A DNA stretch of 62,000 bases from Symbiodinium natans (GCA_905221605.1 CAJNDS010001735.1:437636-499635), one strand, 5' to 3'. Counted from the first letter of the stretch, positions 19,175 through 29,270 are shown. A program made the numbers and translations. The notes: generated by a model not told the origin, from the letters alone.

Positions 19175-22100
19175 ATGACGGCAAGGGCGCGGCCTTTCTT
19201 TCAAGGGAGGTCTCACACAAAGAGCAGAGAACAGAGAGTCGATGTCGACATCCCGCTTCCACGAGAGGATCGGCAGTCACGGAGCGGACCCGGTTTTTCC
19301 AGCCCGATGAACTCCACCGGAGGTTCGGGCTCTAGGATGGGCGCTGGCGAAGCTTACTTAGCCAACAGCTGAACTTTAAACTTGTTTGGGTTGTCTTTTT
19401 TTGGTGAGAGCAATGAAGTCTTTTCACTTGGTTCTTGGAGAAGTAAGGAAGCCATTGGCCCCATGAACGCCTCAAGTCTTATCCGATCAGTGCAGTCTCC
19501 GAAGACGGATGTTGCTGCAGTAAGCAGCGACAATGCCAGGTTGCCGACGTCTAGCTCCATGCATGATGCTGGCGAACTTGGCGAACGGACGACCTCCAAG
19601 ACTTCCCAGCCAGATGTGTGTGGTTCCATCGACGAGAGACCACGCCCCACGTCGGGAGCCTCTCCGCGGCATGCGCTCCCTAGCAGGAGCACGTCGAAGG
19701 CCACCGCGGCGAGCATGGCCTTTGACGACTCCATCGCCGAAGAGCGGGCAGGAGCCAACGGCACAATGGCCCAGGTGACGGCGTTTGGCATGGAGGTTGA
19801 GTTAGATGATCTTCCTGACTACCCGCTGATGTCTTCTATGTCTATGGCGCGCGAGGAGAGTGCCCCTGTGTCGCGGCAAGCGTCCCGACAAGGCGCCGCG
19901 TCCCCGAGCCTTGGCAACAACATGGGAAGAATGTCATCACGCAGGTCAAACCCGGCAAGCAGCGCAGCGCCCCAGAAGAAGGCGATGACCATGAACGAGA
20001 TTGATTCAGGGGTCCGCATGCCTAGCCGAGAGTCACCACGCTCGGCCCAGGGCGGATCCCCGAAAAGCAGAGCCACGACAATGAGCATGGACGATGGCAA
20101 GAGGAACTCCGAAGTTGAGCAACCAGCTGCAAGCGGCCGGCCGCCTTCACGAAGTGTAGCACAGTCGCCGAGCAAGAAGAAGGCGACGACCAGTTGTGAC
20201 TTGTCTGTTGGAGATGACCAGGTGCAGCGACCAGTCCAAGCAGAGTTGCCAGCTGGAAGCGGCCGGTCGTCTTCACGAAGTGCCTATATCCCCCCTTTGG
20301 AATTATTATTTAATTTTTGTTTATATAAAACGCAAGAGGATATTAAAGATACCATTTCTATTAAGGTTCTAAAGGGGAGTATAGGTGCAGCTCAGACACC
20401 CAGCAAGAAGAAGGCTGCGACCGTTCTGGGCGTGCCGGGTGGAGACTTACTCAGCCAATAGTTGAACTTTAAACTTTTTGGGTTTCCTTACTTAGTAGGA
20501 ATCATAAAGTTTAACCTTCTTTTCGCCTTGGTTCCTAAACCCTAAACCCTAAACCCTAAACCCTAAACCCGAAACCCTAAACCCTAAACCCTAAACCCTA
20601 AACCCTAAACCCTAAACCCTAAATCCCTTTTCCCCTTGGTTATTGGCGAAGTAAGGAGATGAGCCGGCTCCCCGTGCTCGCCGCCTCTCGATGATCCCGG
20701 CAGCCCAGCTCGAGCGCCAGCTTTCTTTCGCCGAGGAGTCCTTGGATGAAGAGCCCTAAACCCTAAACCCTAAACCCTAAACCCTAAACCCTAAACCCTA
20801 AACCCTAAACCCTAAACCCGAAACCCTAAACCCTAAACCCTCAACCCTAAACCCTAAACCCGAGGAGTCCTTGGATGAAGTCTCCGCAAGCATCCGCGAA
20901 GAGGAGCCGCAGTTGGATTGGCTGGAAGACTTCTGGAATCGCGTGCTGGTGGGAGCGCCCACTGCCGAGTGCAGGGGCCTCTCCACACGTTCCTAAGTAG
21001 ACCCTTCAGGGTTTAAAATTTAGGGTTTAGGGTTTGGGGTTTAGGGTTTTGGGTTTAGGGTTTAGGGTTTAGGGTTTAGGGGCTTAAGAGGATCTTATTC
21101 AGGAATCAAATTTTTCAGAGGGCGCTGAGGGGCCATCCAAGGTTCCATCGGCTACTGGATTGGCATCTTCAACCGCTGGCAAGCCTTGGGATCATGGAAG
21201 CCCGGGAACCTTGGGGACGAAATGAGCCCTAAAATTGGGGGTCATGTACCCTGACTGCTATAATGCCTATTGAGGTATATGAACCATAAACCCTTTTAGG
21301 GTTCATTTCGTCCCCAAGGAATGCACCCCAGTTCCTGGACGCCTACCAGCTGCAAGAGTTGCTCGCCATCCCCATGCAGAAGCTTAACTTAGCCAAGAGT
21401 TAAACTTTGTGCACTTTTTGTGTCTCCTCGTTTTGTAGGACTAATTTAAGTTAAGCTTTTTTGGCCCTTGGTTATTGCAGAAGTAAGGAAAACACTGGAC
21501 TGGGTCAAGCTTTTCGATCCCCCGGCCTATGCCCAGCTGCAGGCCACCAGGTCTGCCATGGATCACAAGAAAGTGAAGATCTTGGTTCCGGCATTCCTGA
21601 CTTGTGGCATCTTCCTCTCGACCACGATCTCCAAGAAGCAGAAGATTCGATTCCTGCTGGGGATGTTTGATGAAGACGACAGCCAGACCATTGAATGCCC
21701 TGAGTTTGTGGAGATGATCTCCTCGTTTTTCTACGGCATCGCCTGCGCTTTCGGCTTGCTGGACTACCCGCATGTCGTTCCGAAGCCAACCCTGCGGCAA
21801 CAGTTCGGGAAGCACCTCTTCGAGCGACTCCTGATGAGCACCTGCTGCAAGCTATCTTTCTGGGAGGCCAAGAAGATCACATCAACTGGCTCCGTACCCT
21901 TCTGGATGGTTGAAGAGTGGTTGCTGGGTCACGGGGGTGACCCCCTCTTCGCTCCCTTTGCGATGTTCTTGGAGCGATTTTCGGTCCGCGGCTTTGAGGA
22001 GGATCCGGAGTTCTTCGAGGATGAGGGGAGGAAGTTCAAGCTGTGCCACACCAGCCCCGTGGAGCCCCCCTTGGACACCGCGGCCTCCTTGGACTCGAGC

Positions 22101-23617
22101 TTCCTCCGCCGTGACCAGATCGGCGTCGTGCGCGACGTCTTCAACGAGTGCCAGAAGCAGCTGGACTTCTCACACACGCACGCGGACATCGAGCGCGCGC
22201 TGGGCACAGCCATCGCTCCGGACCTGTGGTGCAACCACCTTGCACGAGGCCTAGAAGAGATGGAGCAGTCGCGACAGTTTGGCCACAAACCCACCATGGC
22301 CCTGTTCCTCAAGAAGATCTGCCCCAATGCAAAGCCTCGGCACCTTCGGATGTTCCACACCTGGATGAAGGAGTTGCTTTCTCATAGTTGGGTAACATTT
22401 TACATTTTTAAGGGTACTTAAACCCAAGAAGGAGTATAGATTGAGATTCTTAATATTATCCCAACCTTGAACTAGGTTGGACTTCATCGAGGAGATGAAG
22501 GTGCAATCTGCAAGCTCCCGTCAGATGCAGCAACGGTTCGAGCGTTTCATCGCCCGGCCAGTCTTACCAGCACAGGTTCGGCAGGAGCTGTCGGAAGAGT
22601 ATGCCAATCTTGAAAGTGGTGGCGGCCGGGAGGCACGAGAGATGCCCGACGCGTTGCGGAAGAGGTTTTTCGAAAGGGGCTCCGGCGTGAGCAAGGACGA
22701 CTACATCGCCGCGATGTGCCCACACGACTTCCGCCCCAAGGAAGGCAATCCGGCCATCGATCAGGTGGTCGGCCAGCTGCTGCGCATGCACGTGGTGCGA
22801 GTCGAGGAGAGCCTCGACCAAAAGGAGGCTCTTTTCGAGACTTGGTAGCCCCAGTCGTGCTTTTTTCCCTTTTGTTTTGGTTCAAGGTTCCCTTATAAAG
22901 TAGCGAGCCCTAACAAGGGTGCCCTTAAATTACAAGATGGTTACGGGGCTACCAAGGAGAAGAGCAGTCACATGGGGAGTAAAAGGAAGAGGTTTATCAA
23001 GCCCGCGGTGCCGGAGCGCCAGTGGGCCTTGTGGAACAGCGCCTTCGATTCCTTCAGCCCAAGTGAGGCCGGGACGGGGAAGGTCTCCGTCTCGGCCCTT
23101 GTCCCTGGGTCATAGTTGGGTATCATTTTGCATGTTTAAGGGTACTCAAACCCAATAAGGAATATACATTTAAGTTGTTTCATATGATCCCAACCATGAA
23201 CTAGGTCCAGCAGCATGACATCTGCCCGGCAGTCTGCGACTTTATGTGCAGCATCATTGCACGAGACACGGCTGAGGGCCAGGAGCATGCGTTTTCCAAA
23301 GAGGTGGGTGGTTGTCAACATTTTGGTCCCTTTTTGGACCCTTCTTATAATACGGCACTTCATATTTAGGCTACCCTAAAAGGATCATAAACCCTAAAAC
23401 CCTATGGCCCTAAGCCCTAAGCCCTAAACCCTAAACCCTAACCCTAAGCCCTAAGCCCTAAGCCCTAAGCCCTAAGCCCTAAACCCTAAACCCTAAACCC
23501 TAAACCCTAAACCCTAAACCCTAAACCACCCAGGTGTTTCTCCAAAAGATGCTTGAGCTCAGTGCTTGCCGGCTGAGGAAGGAAACTCTGAGCCAAGGTC
23601 GACTCTGTGCAGTGTAA
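19175..23617 (+). CDS. Ser/Lys-rich EF-hand protein, twelve exons, function unknown
   Basis: Exons: 19175-19348, 19448-20279, 20385-20441, 20656-20735, 20865-20988, 21130-21205, 21319-21378, 21488-22372, 22476-22836, 22957-23100, 23205-23303 and 23534-23617. They total 2976 nt in one unbroken frame to a TAA, about 991 residues. Residues 1-430 are Ser/Pro/Lys-rich with diverged repeats around SPSKKKATT and a following acidic pair, as in a disordered, phosphorylatable region. A folded part follows. FDEDDSQTIECPEF (about residues 529-542) fits an EF-hand loop, D-x-D-x-S-x-x-I-x-x-x-E, so calcium binding is likely. A degenerate EF-like stretch, FDSFSPSEAGTGKV, lies in exon 10. No wider family is recognised. 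All eleven acceptors are AG followed by G; donors are GT or GA. The start is tentative because the frame is open upstream. Confidence 0.8.
19349..19447 (+). mobile_element. introner, family A, copy 1 (intron 1)
   Basis: Terminal inverted repeats start CTTACTTAGCCAA and end TTCTTGGAGAAGTAAG, flanked by the duplication GAAG (19349-19352 and 19448-19451). Taking the duplication's GA as donor and the terminal AAG as acceptor restores GGC-GAA-GCC exactly. Confidence 0.85.
20280..20384 (+). mobile_element. introner, family E (intron 2), exactly 35 codons
   Basis: AT-rich element within a GC-rich exon. Ends CCTATATCCCCCCTTTGGAA and TTCTAAAGGGGAGTATAG are near complements; GTG flanks it on both sides. 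It is 105 bp and has no in-frame stop, so the ORF reads through. Removing it restores the second of two protein repeats: SGRPPSRSVAQSPSKKKATT and SGRSSSRSAAQTPSKKKAAT. Confidence 0.9.
20442..20655 (+). mobile_element. introner, family A, copy 2, split by a telomeric tract (intron 3)
   Basis: Same ends as copy 1, flanked by GGAGA. A CCCTAAA tract (20534-20626) is inserted in its right half, between imperfect 15-bp repeats CTTTTCGCCTTGGTT (20519-20533) and CTTTTCCCCTTGGTT (20627-20641). GA donor, AAG acceptor, frame GGT-GGA-GAT restored. Confidence 0.9.
20732..20880 (+). repeat. telomeric tract acting as intron 4, with a 20-bp target duplication
   Basis: CGAGGAGTCCTTGGATGAAG occurs at 20732-20751 and again at 20861-20880, with about fifteen CCCTAAA units between. 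The offset is 129 bp. A GA donor at 20736 and CCCGAG/G acceptor at 20864 remove one repeat plus the telomeric tract and leave ...FAEESLDEVSASIREEE in frame; without splicing CCC-TAA ends the protein. Confidence 0.9.
20989..21129 (+). other. intron 5 of the EF-hand gene, telomere-rich
   Basis: GTTCCTAAG...GCTGAG/G, phase 1 on both sides. It holds a degenerate TTTAGGG tract with no inverted-repeat element visible. Confidence 0.65.
21206..21318 (+). mobile_element. introner, family G (intron 6)
   Basis: Nearly perfect inverted repeats of about 26 bp: CCTTGGGGACGAAATGAGCC at the left, GTTCATTTCGTCCCCAAG at the right, flanked by GAA. GA donor and AAG/G acceptor restore GSWKPG-NAPQFLDAY. Diverged right ends (TTTTAGGGTTCATTTGGTC) recur near 60287 and 60831. 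Confidence 0.85.
21379..21487 (+). mobile_element. introner, family A, copy 3 (intron 7)
   Basis: CTTAACTTAGCCAAGAG...TTATTGCAGAAGTAAG with GAA repeated at both sides. GA donor, AAG/G acceptor, restoring IPMQ-KTLDWV. Confidence 0.85.
22373..22475 (+). mobile_element. introner, family B, copy 1 (intron 8)
   Basis: CTTTCTCATAGTTGGGT at the left, TCCCAACCTTGAACTAG at the right, with GTTG repeated on both sides. GT donor in the duplication, CTAG/G acceptor, restoring MKEL-DFIEEM. The naive ORF reads 16 codons into it. Confidence 0.9.
22837..22956 (+). mobile_element. introner, family C, copy 1 (intron 9)
   Basis: Perfect 12-bp terminal repeats CTTGGTAGCCCC and GGGGCTACCAAG, flanked by GAGA. GA donor and CCAAG/G acceptor restore ALF-EKSSHMG. 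Other copies are at 43791, 46869 and 52464. Confidence 0.9.
23101..23204 (+). mobile_element. introner, family B, copy 2 (intron 10)
   Basis: CTGGGTCATAGTTGGGT and ATCCCAACCATGAACTAG ends with GTCC duplicated. GT donor, CTAG/G acceptor, restoring SVSAL-VQQHDIC. About 80 percent alike to copy 1 by eye. Confidence 0.9.
23304..23533 (+). mobile_element. introner, family D, copy 2, right half replaced by a telomeric tract (intron 11)
   Basis: The left half matches the element at 5188-5290 (GGTGGTTGTCAACATTTTGG...AAAAGGATCATA), then about 140 bp of CCCTAAA/CCCTAAG units follow, and only the last bases CCACCCAG remain of the right end. GTG flanks both sides. GT donor and CAG/G acceptor restore HAFSKE-VFLQKM. 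Confidence 0.85.
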
Positions 23618-23805
23618 GCCACAGAGCAGCTGGGAAGAGGGCCTTCGGATGCATAGGGTTTAGGGTTTCGGGTGTAGGGTTTAGGGTTTCGGGTGTAGGG
23701 TTTAGGGTTTAGGGTTTAGGGTAGCAAGAAAGGGTTTCGGGTTTAGGGTTTAGGGTTTAGGGCTAGGTTGCAGTCATCAAGTCCGGTTTCAAAAAGGGGG
23801 GAGGT

Positions 23806-23930
23806 TGCATTCCCGAATGCGCTAACGTGCAAAGTGAAAAAGTCGGTCTCCCAGCTCTTTGGAGTCATCTTCTTGCAGTTTTGTCCACGGTTGTCTCGTA
23901 CTGGATGACCCACGACTCGGGGGGGGATTA
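23806..23930 (+). CDS. possible exon, hypothetical, hydrophobic
   Basis: Open frame CIPECANVQSEKVGLPALW, then SHLLAVLSTVVSYWMTHDS and TAA. A single hydrophobic stretch could be a membrane segment. Weak evidence. Confidence 0.25.
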
Positions 23931-24026
23931 AGGTTTAGGGTTTTTGTCATCGCCAGCTGAAATACAGAGTCTGGGTTCAACAAAAAGAAAGGGTTTAGGG
24001 TCTTGGGTTTAGGGCGGGAGGATGTA

Positions 24027-24640
24027 TTCAGTTTCTGCTAGAGAGAACTTTGACTGATGCCCCGGCAGCGGTCGCAGCAGAGGACCCGAAGCCTTGTATG
24101 TAAGGCTTCGGGTCATGAACGTGCCGCCGGAATCATGAGATGTAGCACTCGCCGCGAAAGTTTTTAAGGCTCTACCTGCCCCTTGGGGCAGCGGAAAGAG
24201 TCATGCGACGAAAAGGCAGGTCTGTAGAAAGACGCAGCACTCACTTAAGCAAATCATGTATCTGTCACCTGCCTAACGTAGAAAATAAGGCCATCGGCTG
24301 AGGCAATATACCCACAGCTGCTGGAATTCTTCTCAATTTTTTTTATCGTCCGCGGTGCGCTTCGTTGGCGAGGAGTCCTCAGTTTCTGCGAGAGAGAGAG
24401 AGAGAGAGAGACCTGAAAGATCTGTGCCTCAGCAGCTTCAGCAGAGGACCCGAAGCCTTGCCATGAACGTGCCGCCCGAACCATGAGATGTTTCACTCGC
24501 GTGGCGACAGTTGCCAATTCTTTATACCTGCTTCTTCGGGCAGCTGCAAGACTTATGCAACCAAGAGGCAGATCTATTGGAAAGAAGCAGCACGCACCTA
24601 AAGACAGCATGCATCTGTTCAACTGCCCCCTGCGTGTCCC
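24027..24640. repeat. diverged tandem duplication, unit about 370 bp
   Basis: CAGTTTCTGC(T/G)AGAGAGA, then GCAGAGGACCCGAAGCCTTG, ATGAACGTGCCGCC and CATGAGATGT appear in the same order at 24027-24170 and 24380-24495, with weaker similarity to about 24640. A (GA)n run lies in the second unit. No convincing gene on either strand. Confidence 0.75.
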
Positions 24641-26170
24641 GGTGCACATCCGATTGAGAAAGCGTAGCTCGAGCTGATTTGCTGATTTTCTGCGGGGCCC
24701 GCCCCGTAGCTTGTCTCCAGCCGGGGATGCAGATGTGCGAGATGGTGCAACGTTCAATCCGGGTCCTAGAATCCTAGAGCTTCAATAATAATGATGATAA
24801 TATTACTCAGAATATTTGAAATAATACTAACAACAATAATACCAATACCAATAATTAAAAAAACAGTAAAATTGCATAGCTGAATATAGCATCCCCGAGC
24901 TTTGTCGGGGCCTTTGGTGCACGAACTTGGATACACGCAGATCGGGCCCCGTTGCAAGACCATATACAAGATCATCTGCCGATAAGGCAGAAGCGAGTCT
25001 TGCAATGCGGAGTTTAGGGTTTATGGTTTAGGGTTGGGGTTTAGGGTTTCGGAGCTTTGCAACTAGAACATGGCGGGGAATGCTGGCATTTCCCAGAAGG
25101 AGCTGAAAAGGCATGTGGATCTGATGCGTGCGTGCTTGCGTGCGTGGGTGTTTGTGTAGAAGAAGTAGCTGACATGGCGTCAACTTCCAGTCGCAGATCT
25201 TGTGCACCTGCCCTGCAAAGAAACTCCTCACTCAGAACGGCTTAGCAGCAGTTACTTTTTGAAGCCCTTCTGTCATGGGGTCCTCCAGAGGTTTTGGGGG
25301 CCCTTCTGGTTTTGTGTGTAGGTTTTGTCGTAACCTTGCAGCTTGAGAAAGAGAGATTCCTCGTCAAGCGGTTCTGTCGGACTCTTCTGGACATGCCCTC
25401 ACGACTTCACTTCCTGCACACTTTGAAACCTCACATTTAGTGAGTTCACAGTTCGTGGGACGGGACTGCAGGCGACGTTGGAAACCTTCAGTGGCCTCTC
25501 CCGTGGCGTCTGGGACCGGGAGGGTGCTGGCGAGGCTTTGAAGACTGTCGCTGTTGTTTCGTTCGGGGGGTGTTCCCCGAAACAGGAATCCCCAGGCGGC
25601 AGAAGGACCCACGCGCGAAAAGAGCACACAAACCTCAATGCTCGGGTAGTGTGTCGCTGGCTTGCCTGGCGGGTGGCCAAAGCACACAAATCCCGGGACC
25701 CGGCCTAATTTGAACGGAACTTCGACCCCCCAAGCAAGCTTTCTTGGGTTTAGGGTTTAGGGTTGTGGTTCAAGTCCCTACTTTCCAGTGCCTCCTGCCA
25801 CTGAGAACCACCCAGAACCCCCCTAGCACTCCCGCCGCTCATCTTTGCGACGAGTAGTATACCAAGTGGGAAACCGTTTTAACCGAAGCCCTCCACCCAA
25901 AAACTCCGTCATCCCGAAACCCCTACACCCCAAACCCCAGAGCCAGCACCCTGAGCCTTCAACTAAAGCCACCCACCCCTCCCGAAACCCTAAACCCTAA
26001 ATCCCCAAACCCAAAGGCCTGAATCCTTGTGCTTTGAAGGAGCAGAAGTTGATCTACTCCCACAGCCCGCTTGCGCAGGACCGCCGATTCTAGGGTTTTT
26101 GGTTTCGCCGCCATCCCAAGCCCTAAATGCAGGGTCTCCTCCCCTCCCTTCTCCCCAAAAGCAAAGGAAG
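24640..26170. other. no firm gene; AT-rich patch and degenerate telomeric units
   Basis: AT-rich patch with AATAAT repeats at 24780-24880. Short open frames at 25040-25700 lie on both strands without family resemblance. Degenerate CCCTAAA units start at 25900. Confidence 0.4.
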
Positions 26171-26172
26171 GC

Positions 26173-26362
26173 ACACCCTAAACCCTAACCCTAAACCCTA
26201 AACCCTAAACCCTAAACCCTAAGCCCTAAGCCCTAAGCCCTAAGCCCTAAGCCCTAAGCCCTAAGCCCTCAGCCCTAAACCCTAAACCCTAAACCCTAAA
26301 CCCTAAGCCCTAAGCCCTACGCCCTAAGCCCTAAGCCCGAAGCCATAAGCCTCAAACCCTCA
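26173..26362. repeat. telomeric tract with blocks of CCCTAAG
   Basis: CCCTAAA units switch to two blocks of CCCTAAG (about 8 and 5 units) and end at a GGGGTGGCAAAA box. Confidence 0.95.
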
Positions 26363-26755
26363 AGGTGGGGTGGCAAAACATGTTCTGTGGGAACTGCAGA
26401 TAGAGAGCGGGGCTCTGGGAATCGCTGAGCCGGCTTCTGCTCAGGTTAGGGTTTAGGGTTTAGGGTTGAGGGTTGAGGGTTTAGGGTTTAGGGTTTAGGG
26501 AAGCAAAAAAGGGTTTAGAAAAAAAACGGATTTAGGGTTTAGGGTTTCGGGTTTGGGGTGGTTTAGGAATCCGGAGTCCGGGAAAAGGAAAGAAGGGTCT
26601 GAGATAGAGGCTGCAAGCTGCGCCACCAAGGTCAGGCGTCGCGACATTTCGTTTGGGGGGTTCTCTTCTTGTAGCCAAAGCCCCTCAAAACCTAAGCCTT
26701 AAGCCCTAAGCCGTAAATCCGCCTGGCGCTGCTAGACCCTGCGGATGCAACGGCA

Positions 26756-26793
26756 GAGAGAGAGAGAGCGAGCGAGCGAGCGAGCGAGAGAGC

Positions 26794-26839
<46 letters not shown>

Positions 26840-26855
26840 GAGAGAGAGAGAGCGA
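26756..26855. repeat. GA/GCGA microsatellite
   Basis: (GA)n with GCGA blocks. A possible short coding segment, RLALLDPADAT, lies just before it at 26722-26755. Confidence 0.9.
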
Positions 26856-26999
26856 GAAGGGGTAAACCCCAAGTGCAGTAGTCACCGGGGCGCACGGGAA
26901 GCTGCAAAGAGCCCTGAAAGGATTCCGCTTCAGTGCTGCCATATTGGGTGCTCGCCTCAGGTTGGGGTACTCTCGAGGGGTTGAGGGTTTAGGCTTAGC

Positions 27000-27443
27000 G
27001 AGCTGTAAACCCTAAACCCCGAACCCCCAGCCCTTGGGTTGAGTTGCACAAGGACTAGCAAAACAAGGCTGCTGCATCTCGGCAGACCAGCTCATTGAAT
27101 TACAGACGAAGCCCGACAAACCCTACCAGTCTCTACATCAGGTGGGCCTCCCGCGCCGGTGTGAATCACACTCTACTTGGTGAAGTTGGCAATACGTCAC
27201 TGCAGTACGTCAGGCAGGCAGTTGGAGTTTCTACCTCGAGCATGCCTTACTTTAGGCTCAGTATGGGCAGAGGAGAGCTTGATGGCCACCAGTTTAGTTG
27301 CTGCACGTTGCTGCAGCAGCTTTCCTGCTTTGGCCCTAACCTCAACACCCGAAACCCCCGAAGACGAAAAGGTGTGGTTTGGCCTGGCGCAAGGCAACGA
27401 GAACCATTCGACATCGCAATTCATTGTTGAATCCGGGACGCGT

Positions 27444-27474
<31 letters not shown>

Positions 27475-28940
27475 GCCCCAACTGTCAGCCAAATATGTGG
27501 AAACCCTGCAATCCCTAAGCCCTATCAAGCCTCATGAGCAATTTGGAGCCCTAAGAACCCTGCCTTGAACCCTCAGCCCCCCTCCACCATTCCTTTTTTC
27601 TAAGCCTTATAGACCCTAAACCCTAAACCCTAAACCCTAAACCCTAAACCCTAAACCCTAAACCCTAAACCCTAAACGGTAAACCCTAGACCCTAAACCC
27701 CAAACACTAAACCCTAAACCCCAACCCCTAGAACAAAACCCCGAAACCCTTAGCCCAAACCCCCCAAAACCCTAAATCCGCCCCAAACATGTTTTTGGGC
27801 ATTCTTCGTGCGCCTAAACCCTTTTTGGAGCATGCCCCCCGAGGTCACCGAAGCTGAAAGGTGCTTCCGCCCCTGCCCTCTCGCAAAGTTTAGGGTTTCG
27901 GGTCTGGGGTTTGGGGTTTGGGGTTTAGGGTTTCGGGTTTAGGGTTTAGGGTTTAGGGTTTCGGGTATAGGGTCCGGGGATTGAGGAATTGAAGGGAGCT
28001 GCTTCGAAAAAAGGGTTTCGTTCAGGGTCTGGAGCGAGGAAAACCCGATGCAAAACGCGTGTAGGGTTTAGGTTTTAGGGTCCAGGATTTAAGGTTTAGG
28101 GAATCAAGCCTGGCTTGGTAAAAAGGCTTAGCCAGGTTTCGGCTGGGAGTTTCGGGTTGAGGGATTTCAAAACACTGGCGTTTGAAGGGCACGAATGTGG
28201 CCCCGCACACGCAGAGAAGCCAAACCTCACAGCAAAACCTCAAAAATCTTTGCAGCCCTCTGAGCAAAGGGGTGTAAGCACTTGGCTGCTCAGGTTCAAA
28301 CCCTAAACCCTAAACCCTAAACCCCAAACCCTAAACCCCAAACCCTAAACCGTAAATCCCAAACCCTAAACCCTAAACCCTAAACCCTAAACCTTGTTCC
28401 TAAGGTACTTTCTAAGATGTTAGGAGCTAGGCAGCGGGGGATCATGGAGGCTATTTGCTGGCACTGTGGCTGTTGCCCATAGCTTGTAGGCTACAGCTTC
28501 TCTGTCGCTGCCGCACAGTTTCAAGGAACATCTGGAGGTCTCAGAAGCGCATGCCCCAGGAGGCTAACCCTCAGCCCTCATCCCTAAACCCCAAAGCAGT
28601 ACTTTGCGTCTGCCTTTTTTGTTTTGCCGTAAGACACAAAACCTTGCTCCTGAGCCCTCGACATCTCCAAGCCCTCAGCCCTTAAGCCTTATGGCGAGAG
28701 CCATGGAAGCCGAATTTATGACGCGCTCGGTCCAGCTCGCTCCAGTGATTGAGGCCATGTCAGTTCTTTGAGATCTGGTCCCTTTGTTGGGCATCCTGCC
28801 CTAAGCCCTGAAGCAGAAGCCCCAAACCGTAAACCTCCAGGACCCTCGTCAAGGGAACCTACCATGGTTCGGATGAATGGCCTCTTGAACCTAGATGCAA
28901 TGTAGGCAGATCTTTACCTCAATGTTGTAGAGCTCCTTGC
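27000..28940. other. repeat-rich stretch without a firm gene
   Basis: A plus frame at 27095-27430 (111 codons) has weak protein character. (GT)n at 27443-27470; telomeric tracts at 27610-27790, 27885-27980 and 28297-28395. The island 28115-28285 reads FKTLAFEGHECGPAHAEKP on plus but is also open on minus. Confidence 0.4.
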
Positions 28941-28947
28941 CCACTTC

Positions 28948-29133
28948 ATGGCTGACCTGCGCTCCAAGCTCCAAGAGCCTCAAGAACCATCTCAAACATC
29001 ATATTCAACTTGGTATACCGATGCATCAGGCCGTGATGCCCGCATTATGGCAGCCCCCTCGTCCTTGAGTAAAAGGCTGCCTGACGAAGGCGGTAGCAAC
29101 ACCATGCAACACCCCACGGCACACCTGGTCTAG
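28948..29133 (+). CDS. possible terminal exon, hypothetical
   Basis: Reads MADLRSKLQEPQEPSQTSY, then STWYTDASGRDARIMAAPS, to a TAG. It continues upstream in frame (ELLAHF). Third positions are less G/C-biased than in the firm genes here. Confidence 0.3.
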   Translation: MADLRSKLQEPQEPSQTSYSTWYTDASGRDARIMAAPSSLSKRLPDEGGSNTMQHPTAHLV

Positions 29134-29150
29134 AGACCCAGAAAGATCCT

Positions 29151-29270
29151 TAAACCCTAAACCCTAAACCCTAAACCCTAAACCCTAAACCCTAAACCCT
29201 AAACCCTAAACCCTAAACCCTAAACCCTAAACCCTAAACCCTAAACCCTAAACCCTGAACCCTGAAATCC
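29151..29270. repeat. telomeric tract, C-rich
   Basis: About seventeen CCCTAAA units, nearly perfect, directly upstream of the exon at 29281. Confidence 0.97.

Noticed and set aside
22382-22421. ORF continuing into SHSWVTFYIFKGT
   Set aside because: This is translation of a family B introner; the same words appear in the other copy, and removal restores the frame.
24254-24757. 167-codon minus-strand ORF as a gene
   Set aside because: It spans the two units of a diverged tandem duplication and a GA run, with no codon bias like the firm genes here.
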